Below, one piece after another: positions 14,348 through 25,715 of a stretch of 64,000 nt of DNA. The stretch is taken from contig OX387602.1 of NCBI GenBank assembly GCA_947568835.1, positions 17,225,021-17,289,020 on the forward strand, given 5' to 3'. Origin of the DNA: Protonemura montana (taxonomy: Eukaryota; Arthropoda; Insecta; Plecoptera; Nemouridae). The position numbers were made by a program, and so were the translations under genes. Below the pieces are notes generated by a model. The model searched no databases and was not told where the DNA came from. It saw nothing but the letters and a program-made list of their open reading frames with translations. How positions within the stretch are numbered: the stretch's first letter is position 1; every line of letters starts with the position of its first letter.

Positions 14348-14885
14348 CATAAGTGCACACGGGCAAGACGAACTGAGCAGAACGGTCAAGTATCCTGCAT
14401 GCATTCCATATTAGCCCTATTAACCCCTATCTAAAGGAGTCCTTTACCTTCAGCAATCAACATGCATTTCTGCTTTTACCCATCAATGGAGACTTGCATG
14501 CCGAGATCAGAGCAACTTGCACACTAAATATGATATGCACGTGGAGTGCGCAAAGATATTACAAGAATGCAGCGCTCGAGTTTCCATGGAGGAAAAAAAT
14601 GAAGCATGAAAGCTTGAGCATTTTCGTACTCAGGTATTTTACTGCACCTCTTCAAATAGAAAAACAAACTCACTTTGCTTTAGAAATAGATTGCATATCT
14701 GTAAGGTGATACAGCAGTAGATTTTTTAGACAGCTGAACTTTGAGCTTACAGCTGTTAAATCGTGAGGTTTCTTGAGTTTAAAATCTGTTATTTTCTAAC
14801 ATTGTCGCCGCCGCGCGACGAAACGGACGCGTTTTACCCTTTTTGGTGGAAGCATCTGATCGCAGGCGAACGCTGATTTCGAATA

Positions 14886-15443
14886 GTCGAGGAATATCGA
14901 CGGCAAAAACTCGGCGTTATATTCAGCTGAAATTTTGACATTATGTGCCTAACACCATGACACAATGCCACAACTCATGTCACAAACCCAGACAAAACAT
15001 TTCCATCGTAAGATATCCAAACAAATTACCAAAATCAAAATTTCTTGAAAAATAAAACATTCTTAAACTTGTAATAAGTCAGACATTTTTGAACATAAAA
15101 ACGTCTAGCTACTTTTTGGCTCATATCATAGATTTGTCAAAACGTGTTGACATTTTTTAAAACTTAATCGGTAGAACACATCACTGCCTAGGCTTCTGCA
15201 GAAACTAGACGTTTTTCTCTTAAAAACTGTCTTACTTAATATACTTTTAAGATTTTTTTTCCAAGAAATTTTGACTTCGGTAATTTTTTTTTTTTGGGCC
15301 TCTTCCGGTGAAAATGTTTTGTTTGGGTTTTCAACATGAGTTGTGTCATTTTGTTAGGCACATAATGTCAAATTTCAGCCCAATGTAACACCGAATATCC
15401 TAACTTCGCTTTTTGAAGAGATAGCCGTTCAATATTCCTCGAC
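14886..15443. mobile_element. 558-bp imperfect inverted repeat (foldback/MITE-like)
   Basis: The left arm (14,886 to about 15,110) and right arm (about 15,203 to 15,443) are reverse complements along almost their whole length, with a loop of about 90 bp. Both arms start GTCGAGGAATAT when read inward. The best block is 19 bp with no mismatch (14,936-14,954 against 15,352-15,370). Further matching blocks include ACAAAACATTT, CAAAATTTCTTG and AAAACGTCTAG. No coding sequence and no clear target-site duplication were seen. It is either a foldback-type nonautonomous transposon or a locus producing long hairpin RNA. Confidence 0.8.
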
Positions 15444-16515
15444 TTAAGCCCTCGGCCGACATTGCCGCTGTCATCATTTCCCACGACAGTCACCCAAAGC
15501 GCCACTATCTCGCGTGAGACGCGTCAAGTCCAGTAATCGGCTATGAAACGAATCCACAGCGCTCGCTATTGTAAGATAGTGAATAATTAATTCGCATCGT
15601 CCGTGTGGCAGATGTCGCTCAATGATATCAATTTTATTGTCGACCGGCCGCCCGGTCGGTCTCGTTTCTGCCTCAATTACGCACGCGATCAGAGATATCG
15701 ACGAAGTTTCATACTCGGGTCCGCGCGTCGTGGTCAGCAATCGTTTTGATAACGTTTGGCTGTCGCCAGTGTGCAGTGGCGTTAATGTTTGGCTGCTTTT
15801 TGATTGTTTAATCGAAGACAATTTGTTCTGAATTATTGAACGCGATTTGATATAGGGTCGGAACACGCAGGCCCATTAGGCACATCGAATCGTCACGTCC
15901 AATTAGTTTGGTTTTCAGAAGACATACGTCAATATTCATAAACCGAATTCAATTTGTGTGGCCCATGATACAAAATGCTATACAAGTAGAGGTGTACTGG
16001 TTTTTCTAGACATACAGCATATTTCTAAAAGTATGCATTTCCTCGTTCAAGCGCATCAGAAAAGAAAAACAGTGAAAAGCTGTGCGATTTTCCGCCGCAA
16101 AAAAAGGGCGAGACAAAGACTAAAGGAAGACATGAAAACAGTTGATGGAAACGACGGCCAATGGGCGGGTGCAAGAGGGAAAGGATTGCACCGCGATTCC
16201 GGCACTCTGCAAAATTAGGCCAATGATGGACACCCACCCTCGTGTGGGTGTAGGGAAAACGCTGGGCGAGATTTATGACAAACGTATACATCGCTCATTT
16301 TTACACCGAGAGCAGAGTTTCCCGTTTCCATGTCTGGCCCGTGCGAAGGGAACAGCGAGGCACGTCGCGGTAAATGCAGACATTGTTTACGCTGCACAGC
16401 GAGAAGTTACTGTGTATGTAACCTGTACGTGTAATTTAAAGCGGTTCACCTCCAAAGTTTTATTGCCACAGGCTCGCTTTTCAATGAGCACTAAGTCACA
16501 TTCGTTATACAAGCT

Positions 16516-16520
<5 letters not shown>

Positions 16521-16546
<26 letters not shown>
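16521..16546 (+). repeat. Poly(A) tract, 26 A
   Basis: Uninterrupted run of 26 A residues in unique-looking sequence. It could be the tail of an old retroposed copy, but no recognisable body lies upstream, so only the homopolymer is asserted. Confidence 0.85.
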
Positions 16547-18380
16547 CAAGCCGCATGTAACCTACTAAATTGCCTTTTATTGGACCCATAATTACAGGTA
16601 TCGGTGTTTCCAATCCACCCTCCAATCATATTGAAAAAATATCGGCAAACGCCATGATTATTTAAAATTCGGTTACCAATTCTAAGTATCGTAAGTGAGT
16701 TACAATATTTTCAGCGCATCATAGCCTAAGTGCTGTATCAAAACGTCCCACGTTGAACACATTACTTCTTACTAATTTGTTTAAACCCGATCCCGGCGGA
16801 GGACCAATAAACTTTTAAATTATTGTGCACTGCAGAAAAATGTTTACTGAAGCTCACTGCGTGTCTCATTCCAGTCAATTATAATACTTTCCCGTTAATT
16901 GGAACATTTTAAAAATTTATATTTTGATCTGTAGCGCTCATGCCGAGCGATGCGGAAAATTACTTAATTATCCAGGCACACATCATTAGCCTGTCGATGC
17001 GATATTGTTGGCCTGTCTGCTGCTAGCAAAGCTCGATGCCGTGGTGGGGCATAACGCCAGGGATGCTGTGCTCCGCGCTAGCGAGACGGCTCATCCATCC
17101 ACAGTAATTATTGCACTCGTTAAAAACTTTTTGACGGAGCCCCGCGAGTAACACTACGGTACATATCTACAAGATATTTTTATTTCTAGTTTTTATTTCT
17201 GCAAAGATAGCATTAATTATTGGCGACCGAGATGAAACTTCAGCGATTTATTATTTGTGAGAATCATTTATTTATAATTTAATTGGAAAAGTGAGACGAA
17301 GCGTTTAGCTCATCAAACCAACAGCGAATTGTTGCCACGTCATTTCGTGGAATTGAGAGCGATTAAAAACTTTGATTTTGAGAACCGAAATAAATGTGCT
17401 ACAAAAAAGTATGTTAGTCTGTCATTTGCAGTGACAGCCAAAAGATTCACATTTTAAATGCAATCATACACATCATGAAAACGCATTACCTTTACCGCGT
17501 GTTTTTTATTTGCGCATATTGAGCTGCGCAAAGAAATTCAAATTTTGTCGCCCCAGGTAAATGTGTAGGTACGCTGTTTTACTAATGTTTTAATTGTTTT
17601 GAGCTTGCAGTGAAGGGCCAAGTGACGGCTTGCAGGTTGAAGAGGCTTGCATTTTCAAGAAAATGTATCGTGATTTACAACCTGCCGATCAAAATTCTGA
17701 AATTCACAAGTACTTTAGACTAGTTTTGAGGATTTCAAACATTCAAATATATTAAGTGTTTTGTTTTACTTGTTTTTAAACTCCATGTTTCGCATTTCCA
17801 TAATGATTTTTCATTGACCTCGTTGTTTCTAATGCGTCAACGCTAGACTCACTTTTAGTAACATTTCATCTAGATTTAACGATAATCACAGCAGAATATA
17901 TAATCTCTTAAACGTTCTACATCTCGGGGAAAAGAATTCGACATCACTTATTATCCACCACAACCAATCAGAAAGCAAGAGCACTTAAAAAAATAGTGCC
18001 CCAATCCGCAAGAACCACCCAGTGTCCAGTAACTCCCCAGTAAAGATAAGATGCCCCGCGTGGCGGAGGGCTCCTTATCTTAATCACGATTCACGAACAA
18101 GGTATCCGATGGCAGATAATCACCCCCGCCCCCTCCCACCCCCTCCCACCCCCCGACACAGCCCAATTGCCAGCAAGTATTAATATTGATGAGCCGGCTT
18201 GAAGATAGGGAACAACGGCGGGGGCGAATGAATTTACACGCAGGAGATCCACGTAAGTTTCCTTGCAGAAGGCACGCAAAGGACATGTAGTAAGGTAGAT
18301 ATCGCCATGATAATTACTGTGTGCTATCGATTTTAATAAAAAAAAAGAAAATAATTTTCATGGCTGGATCCACAAATAAG

Positions 18381-18420
18381 ATAAGGTTAAGGTAAGGTTA
18401 AGGTTAGTTAAGGTTAAGTT
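18381..18420. repeat. Degenerate GGTTAA repeat
   Basis: Five or so copies of AAGGTT/GGTTAG in irregular spacing. It resembles degenerate arthropod telomere-type sequence (TTAGG)n but is too short and irregular to call an interstitial telomere. Confidence 0.5.
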
Positions 18421-19265
18421 TGCCCCCGGATATCAAAGATGATCAGCCAATCGCAGACGATGGTTCCAGATTTTCAGGGGTTTGTTACCATGGTGATATC
18501 AACTATATTCCCAAATTTATTCAGTTTAAAGTAAAACTCTGCTTTGTGAATCTTGCATCGGAAGTTTTAATAAATACCTTGGAGATAATGCACGATGATA
18601 GTGTTGAAATCCAATAACATTAGCGTGGTTCTATTTCGAACATGTCATTATGAAATTCGATGTTTAACGGGGAAGTAATTAATTTTGAAATTTAATTTCG
18701 AGTGTAACAAGGAGCTGTGTGTGCGCTAGTGACGAGGCGAGGCCAAGGAGTGTGCCCCTCCGTCTGTGCGTAGCTCAAAGTTTGAAGAATTCCAGGCATG
18801 TACAGATTCCGTGACCTTTTGTGAGCCTTGCCATGAAGGTGATCCTTTCTAGAAATAATTGAAAATCACATTGTTTCGCGTTATTCAATGCAGGCGGATG
18901 GATTGATTGATTATTATACGTTCACAGAATAAACCGTCTCCCATTGTGTAAGATTAATTCTTTCGCTACGATTTTAATCAAATGTTATCTTTTTTTATGG
19001 ACGTGTAGATATATTCCAAGTAAAGTAATTGAACGCAGTAAAAAGTCCATACAATCAGTTTAATGAACGTCAAACATATATATCAACTTTTTCTGAATAT
19101 GTATTTGCCTTGACGATTAAATATTGATTTTATACATCGACGCTCTTCACTGATAGCACCTTTATTGACCTACAGTCCGATCCATTATTAAATTGGCAAG
19201 ACCAATTAGTCCGATATACGTGACAATCCGGCTCCTAAAAGTAATTCATCAATATTTCATAATTT

Positions 19266-19280
19266 GTGGAGGTGCCGGGT
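19266..19280 (+). repeat. Dispersed 15-mer GTGGAGGTGCCGGGT, copy 3
   Basis: Exact forward copy of the word seen at 8,250 and 11,197, followed by ATGGATTTTAGC. Confidence 0.7.
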
Positions 19281-20577
19281 ATGGATTTTAGCAACGGTCC
19301 TGCTCCGCAAATCCAAGCACCTAATCTATGATCTTATCAGATTCCAGATCACTGGAAATGGTGTTCATCCTATCAAACCAGACTCGTGATTCATTTTGTC
19401 GATCTGCACCCTCCTAAAAAAGACGACATGGCCGAAAATTACACTGATAATGCCTTTGGTCCGCAAAAAGTCAGGACATGTGAGAGGCAAAGCCGAAAGA
19501 AGGTAAGACTTAGCCTGTCACCAAGCAATTCATTGCCGATAGCGATCTCCACGAAGAAACTCTCTTCCGAAGCTGGGTGGATTTTGGACTGGGAGTCTGC
19601 GACCACAGATCGGGCTTAGTATGATGGCATAGGTCCCATATTCATGACTGACAAGGAACTAGTTGCTAGCTGGCGATCTTTAAAATGGCACCACCATTTT
19701 CACAAGATTTGCACTTTGATAATGAAACATTTTGAGTTTTTGAATAGTTCGCACTTGAATAGATCTCTGGCAATCTGCCTGACACAAGATAATACGAGTG
19801 TTATTCGCATCGCCATCTTGCTTTTTGGAGGAGGTCTTCGGTTTGTGAAGGGGTTACGTTTTAAGAAGCTTCGTCTTGCGGTTGTTCCGTTTCCGTAACA
19901 ACATTTCCAGCCCCGCCTTTCGCCGATTTCCTTCCCACTGATGGCCTCGGCAGATGTAATTCGAAGACTGCTGATCGTCTTAACAGACTCCGGGCACGCG
20001 GAGCACCCTGTTTTTCACCGGCTCTAGGTCTCAAGGAGCGCAATGGAGTCGTACGCGATTGGTGACAGGTGGTTTTACCGTGATTTGTGATCGCCTGCCC
20101 CTTCAGTGCGCGACGACGAATCGAGTCTTAGAGAAAATGCTCGGCTTGTCGAAAGAATCACATATAAAAAGACAGTCTAAAGAGGCCAATTCAGCGAATA
20201 GAAATTCGGTTGTATAATAAAAGAGAATGCTATTACCCCACGGTAGTGCGCAGGGGAATAATAAGATAGTGAATAGCAATCGCTATTTTGTGGTGACTTG
20301 CCTAGCATGGTCGATTGATAAATGGCTATAGTACTACGCCCCCAAAGCTCATTGCTTCATTGACTCATTGTCGATGAAGTTTTTTTCAACGGTATACAGA
20401 ATCGCTGCATTGCATATTGTTGGTTGTCTCTTTAATTTATCATTATTCCAACGAGATGTAATAATTTCCATGGAAAGTATTCCACATTCATACATTTTTG
20501 GGTAACATTTGTCAATTAAATCCTATTTATATATTCAAGCCCTAAACGAATTCAAATACCAAAATTTCGGTCGGGAA

Positions 20578-23500
20578 ATGGGTAGCTCCATTCGACAGAG
20601 CACGCTCCGCAACCGGTTCGACCTCAAGAGCGACCGCCGCGTGCAGATCACCGAGCCGTCCACAGACTTTACCGAGCCCCTTGACCCGGCGCAGGAGCGC
20701 AAAGAACGAGCTAGTTTCCTCGCGAAGATCAAGCACCTCTCTCGTCTAGAAGACAGGGTTAAGAGGCAAACTGAGAGCTTACAGCCGAGCGATGAGGTCC
20801 ACTACAAGTCCTACATTCCCAACCTGACACAAAATTTAGAGATCCGTAACCGTCTGCTAGCACTCATTAAGTGGGCTAAAATTGAAAGGAGCTTTAAAGA
20901 ATCGCGTGAGTGTTCAGTCTTGTACTGTGACAATCCGATAAATCCGACATTATTACCGAAAAAGTCTGTGAGCGACACGTTGGACGCTCGGCTGACTGGC
21001 TCGCAGTTTGGCTTCTTCTTGTTGCACTTGAATCGCGCCCAGCTGCAAGAACAGGAAGTGCGGGAACACAAGCTGGAGCTCGCCGAGTACGAACTGGAAC
21101 GCGATGAAAGGGCCGAGGAGAAAAATAACTTCTACGACGGATTTCTCAAACTTCTCAAAGACGCCGTGAATCTTAAAGTTCCTATCGAATTAGAAACTGT
21201 TTTGCAGATGATGACTAATCTAAGGTTAAACGATTCCATGGTCAGTTTCTTCTCCATCAACAGTTTCTCGGGAAATTATTCATTGACAATCGTCGCTAAA
21301 TGTATTGTTGTCGGGTCCAGATCACGAGAGTCGACTCCGGACTGCTGCGCTTAAAGAATCTGCAGTTTCTATCGCTGTGTGCGAACTGGCTGACTGAAAT
21401 CGCTGGCAAGAAACTGCCGGAAACTTTGAAATTCCTCGAGTTGCACAATAACTTCATCGGAGATGTTGCCCCGCTGGCAGACAGCTGTCCCCAATGGCTG
21501 CTCCACGTGGGTCTGAGTAGAAACCTGCTCACAGACGGTAAGACGTTCACTGGGCAGTGAAATGATCCGACACCGCTTACCGACAGCCCCCGTGATTGCG
21601 GCTGCTATTTCAAAACTCGACGCGCTGTCAATTTAGCAACGAAGGCATTTATTGTGTCACACTGTCCTCATCGACAATTGATCCCTCTCGTCGAACACGA
21701 GGACGATATCGACTGCATCGACCACCAGATTGATCACCGTGTACGGCAGCGGGAAATGATTGATACACCCCTGTTGCATGATTCACCATTCGTCATCATT
21801 TCGCGATTAACAAATTAGCAACGCTCGGCGCGAAATATAGCGGCACGCCATTAAAACCGGCAATTACCTTTATTACCGACCGATGCGAGCGACGCGCCGC
21901 ACTACGGGCAGCGTCAGCGTCGGCGTAGGCGTCGCGACGCCAATCACCAGTGAACATGCATGACAATTAATATCAATCAATGTTCAAGTGTGTGGACTTG
22001 AGTGGGTTACCGTGGAGCTACGTATGACAATGACTGATTGCAAATATGCGAGCAGGTGTTTGCTGTCGCCATTGTTGCTTCAACCAATTCCATGACGCCG
22101 ATGCCGAAGCCGACGCTGCAATAAGTATCCTAACAAACGTTTTATCATTACTTGAATTTATCGTTGTGGATGAATAATTTATTCATTAACTAGAGGGGAG
22201 GTTTTGTTTCGAGTGGCTGGCTGTAAGATTGCTCGATGTAAATGCAAATCGTTCCAGTAGGGACGTAATGTTAGGAAATCAGAGTTCACGTGAGATTTTC
22301 TTTCTTTCGGAATGGGCGCTTACAGTTAATCGCCCTACACACGAAGAACTTGACTTTGCTATCTATTTTAGGCATAATACGTCAAATTTTCATATTTATA
22401 GAAGTGATCTAGTCTAGAATCTGGAATTTCACGATTTGGAATTGGAAACCTGGTCAGTATTTCTCCACATTGAAATATCAAGGCAATGATCGGAAAAGTT
22501 TGAATAAACACAGCGGCAAATACACGAGTTCGCTCGACACTCAATGCAGCAACGTCGATGAAGCTGACGACTACTTTGCCAACAGTTAGTTCCCGATCGG
22601 TCCGACCAACAGCGATTCAAATCGATGGCTCTCTTTTACAGATTCTAGCCTACAGCTGCTTGCCAAGAAGGCTACTTACCTGAGAAGTTTAGACCTGGAA
22701 GACAACAACATCTGCGACTTGTTGGGCACATTGATAGTGGTCAAGAAACTGCAGTTTCTTACAGCGTTCACCTTACAAGGGAACCCTTGCGCGGTAAGAC
22801 TGATCAAGGCTGAGGATACTAACAAAGTTGTTTTTTACTTCTCTTTACACCTAAGTGTTGCATTCGCGCCAACAGACATGCGTGTGCTACCGAGAGGTGG
22901 TCTTACATCACATCCCTCGACTCTACTTCCTCGACAATGTGGAGGTGTGGTCCATGGACCGCGAGTACCCCACGCTAGAGCATCCCGTGTCGGCGTTGGT
23001 GTGGGAGGGGGCTATATCGGTGACAGGCCACCGGGTAATGGGCTTGCCGCAGCCGCCTACCGAAAAACTCAACAAGAAGAAAGTAGTGAAAACCTTTCAC
23101 CTCGAGATCGAGTTCCCGTTGTTGGATCCAACGCTAAGGGGGGACGCTTTCCCCGAGGAGGACCCCGAAGAGTTTGAGGAAATGTCGGAAGAAAAAAGTG
23201 ATAAGAAGAGAGGGAAAGATTCGAAGGGGGGTAAAAGTAAAGATGGTAAGATTGGAAAGGGTGGTGAGAAGAGTAAAAATTCCAGCGAGAAAGGAGGTAA
23301 GAGAGAAAAGGGTTCCAAAGGTTCCAGTAAAAAAGACAGAAAATCAAAAGGGAAAAGTGAGAAGTCATCAAAATCGGAAAATAGTTTCAACCCTTATGAA
23401 GGTGTAAAAGTTCAAAAGCCTAGGTACAAATCTAGTTGGTCTCTCAGCGAACGACAACCCTGGTCAAAAATGATCAAGTTTCCTCCGTTCACAATACCGG

Positions 23501-24460
23501 CGCCCGAGAACGATTTGATGTTGCTTCGGGACACTTTGCGCAGCGTGGTCTGCGTGCGGTTGGTGCTGCTGAAAATACTGCCTCCTGGTAAGCCGAAGAA
23601 GACGCCGAAGCCAAAGAAGGGCAAGTCTCCTCCGCTGCCGCCACCGCCGCCAGAAGAGAAGATTGTCGGCAAGACGTTTCTGGCTGAATTCTTCCTTGAT
23701 CTGCAAAGCGTTGCGTGGTGCGACCCGTCCCAAGACTACAACTGGGCTGTCGACGATAACGGAAAGCGACCAAAGTACGCGGAGCCCTCGGTTGTCGGGG
23801 AAAACCTCTGGGTAGGTGGTGGTTTATTGTCTTAGACAACAGGCTTTGAGTGCTTACTACGACTCTGAGGGTAAATCAATAACGCATTTGTGGTTTTCTT
23901 CTAGGGTCTTCCATACGAAGAGCCCAAAGGCAAGAAAGGCAAAGGTGAAAAAAGGGGTGGTATGTAAAGAAATCACCTCTTATCCCAATCTCAATTAGTC
24001 TTTCAATCTGCAAAGTTTTTTTTTTTAGATTCTAAGGTAACCAATAAAATAATGGCATTATAACGAAATAATATTCTCCATCACGACTAGATATTTTTAC
24101 GTGTACGATTTCTATTGTTCAGAACTACTTGTTGCCTCACTTAGCATGCCGTTTTCTCGGGCAGGTAAAGAGAAAAAAGAAAAGGGGAAGAAAGGGAAGA
24201 AAGGGAAAAAGGAAAAGAAGGGTGGCGGTGCCCCGGCACCCCTACCGATTCCAAAGAACTTCACATGCCAGATCGGAGTGGGTTTGCATCGCGTCCAGAT
24301 ACCAGTGCAAGATATACCCCAGACAGAAACAACTCCAGACATTCCTCCGACCGACGTACCTCCAGAACCACCGACCCTCATAGAACCTCCGGACCTAGCA
24401 GAGCTTCCAGCCCCCAAAGAACCCCCGGCCCCGCCAGTAACTCCTGTTTCCGTCGAATAA
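20578..24460 (+). CDS. LRRC43: LRRC43-like leucine-rich repeat protein
   Basis: Six exons: 20,578-21,240, 21,321-21,537, 22,642-22,793, 22,873-23,811, 23,905-23,959 and 24,165-24,460. All junctions are GT-AG with matching phase, giving about 773 aa (human LRRC43 is about 656 aa). The family is associated with motile cilia and sperm flagella; an axonemal role here is inferred from that. Exons 2-4 carry leucine-rich repeats (LQFLSLCANWLTEI, LKFLELHNNFIGD, LRSLDLEDNNICDL, LTAFTLQGNPCA) followed by the LRR-cap-like HHIPRLYFLDNVEV. A Lys/Gly/Ser-rich linker follows (23,180-23,390), then a conserved block with QPWSKMIKF and LRDTLRSVV that resembles the KPWAE...LRDLV region of vertebrate LRRC43. Next come a second Lys-rich segment and a Pro/Glu-rich tail. 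The start is uncertain: the frame is open back to an acceptor-like TTCAAG at 20,539, so an upstream coding exon is possible. ATG 20,578 is the conservative choice. Confidence 0.85.
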
Positions 24461-25715
24461 CCAGCTGTACACCTAACTCACGCAATCGCGCCAATGTCTC
24501 GGTATTTTCCACGCGTTGAGCAACCTTGCGATGCATAAATGATTAATCAAAGATGACGATTGCCAAGCGTTTTTGACATTTGCAATGTTGCACTGGCTGC
24601 GCTTGTGCATGCCGCGTAATCAGTGTACGTGACGGGCGATTCTTAACCCCTTTGAATGTCAAACGCCGTTGTCGTGGCTCGCGGTATGCTTCGGTAAAGC
24701 ACTGGCCGACTATTTTCGGCGACTTGTTCTCCTCCATCATTCTATATTTGCCGTCAGTACACTTGCGGTGTTCAATTAGTGCGCCTGCATTGCGTTCGAG
24801 CCGAGCAAAACGAACGCGTGTTACATTGCGTACGCACCTCGTTCGTTTAGTGGGTGATGCGTAGTTCAGACGACGGCGTTAGCGCTTAGTGATTGGTGTA
24901 CGATGCACCTGTGCAGCTTTTCCGGCTTCTTGTATTTTCACAAACTAATGTTCTTGCGTGTTGACTCGAGGAGATCGTCGAAGTCAATTGAAACACTCCT
25001 ACTGTCTATAGTGTTGCCAAATAATTAACCGCTTGTTTCGACTCGTATCATTTTCGTCACCAACTGAGTTTGTATTGTTACAAAATTGTGTTTTTATTTT
25101 TGTTGTTTCTTCACTCAACTCTTCAATGAATGGCTAGATTCGTGAATGAAAGAAGCCGTCGACATTACGACACACTTTCTCGAAAAGATCCTTGCCAATT
25201 GAGGATCGGAAGAGTTATAATAAAATCAACAATAAGATAATAGCATGTGTTTAGAGCACATAAGAAGATGACTTCCGAGCATACATTTTACTTCCCCATG
25301 TCTCTGCTACGGTTTCATTGGCCCTTTCTTATCTGATAATAAACAATCGCAAGCATCCACCAAGGGACTTTTCTTACTCACAACACAGGTTTCTTACCTC
25401 ACAGCTCTACATGCGTTCAATGTCACAATTGAATACCATTCGAATCAATCAATTGTCGTTTAGCTTGCAATAATTCAAAATGCTCTCCGGAGCACGACAC
25501 TCGATACCTACACAAGCGGCCGGCTCGACTACCAGCAACTCCAGGCCTTGAGAGATGAATCAAATAAGTGTGATTATCATCAAAGTATTAGACACTACAA
25601 TCGCAGCTAATCTACCAGTGAGTCGGTGGTCGCTGCTCGCACCATTCTGTGCGCGAGTGGCATCGAGCAACGACCGACGCCCGAGTGTCAGCGTCGTCGA
25701 CGTCGCCTGAGTCTG
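24461..25715. other. Intergenic spacer between LRRC43-like and SLC6 genes
   Basis: 1.25 kb without a supported coding region. It presumably holds the LRRC43-like 3' end and the promoter and 5' UTR of the transporter. No canonical AATAAA was recognised close to the upstream stop. Confidence 0.5.

Larger units (their letters stand above)
6917..14885. other. Gene desert, second part: no supported gene
   Basis: No exon chain or recognisable domain was found on either strand. It contains simple repeats near 13,435 and 14,314 and two copies of a dispersed 15-mer (8,250 and 11,197). By eye it is richer in C, G and CpG than the transporter and kinase region further right. Confidence 0.55.
15444..20577. 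other. Intergenic region upstream of the LRRC43-like gene
   Basis: No supported gene. It contains a 26-A homopolymer at 16,521, a C-rich CCCTCCCA repeat near 18,123-18,154, a GGTTAA-rich stretch at 18,381-18,420, and the third 15-mer copy. A short open segment beginning with ATG at 19,428 ends in a good donor (AAG|GTAAGA, 19,502/19,503). Its reading phase does not join the obvious acceptor at 20,539, so it is not included in the gene downstream. Confidence 0.55.

Noticed and set aside
16142-16591. 149-codon open frame ending at a poly(A) run
   Set aside because: No recognised domain, the Lys run comes from the homopolymer, and an overlapping opposite-strand frame is similarly open.
19428-19502. 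Possible first exon of the LRRC43-like gene, ATG 19,428 to donor GTAAGA
   Set aside because: It ends in phase 0, whereas the acceptor at 20,539 needs phase 1. Joining would place a stop immediately.
20906-21006. GTGAGT...GCAG pair inside LRRC43-like exon 1
   Set aside because: Removal of 101 bp would shift frame, yet sequence on both sides reads in the same frame as a continuous 281-codon open frame.
23069-23839. Long minus-strand open frames opposite the LRRC43-like exon 4
   Set aside because: Shadows of the Lys-rich and Pro-rich coding exon; the plus-strand frame carries the LRRC43 motifs and correct splice phases.
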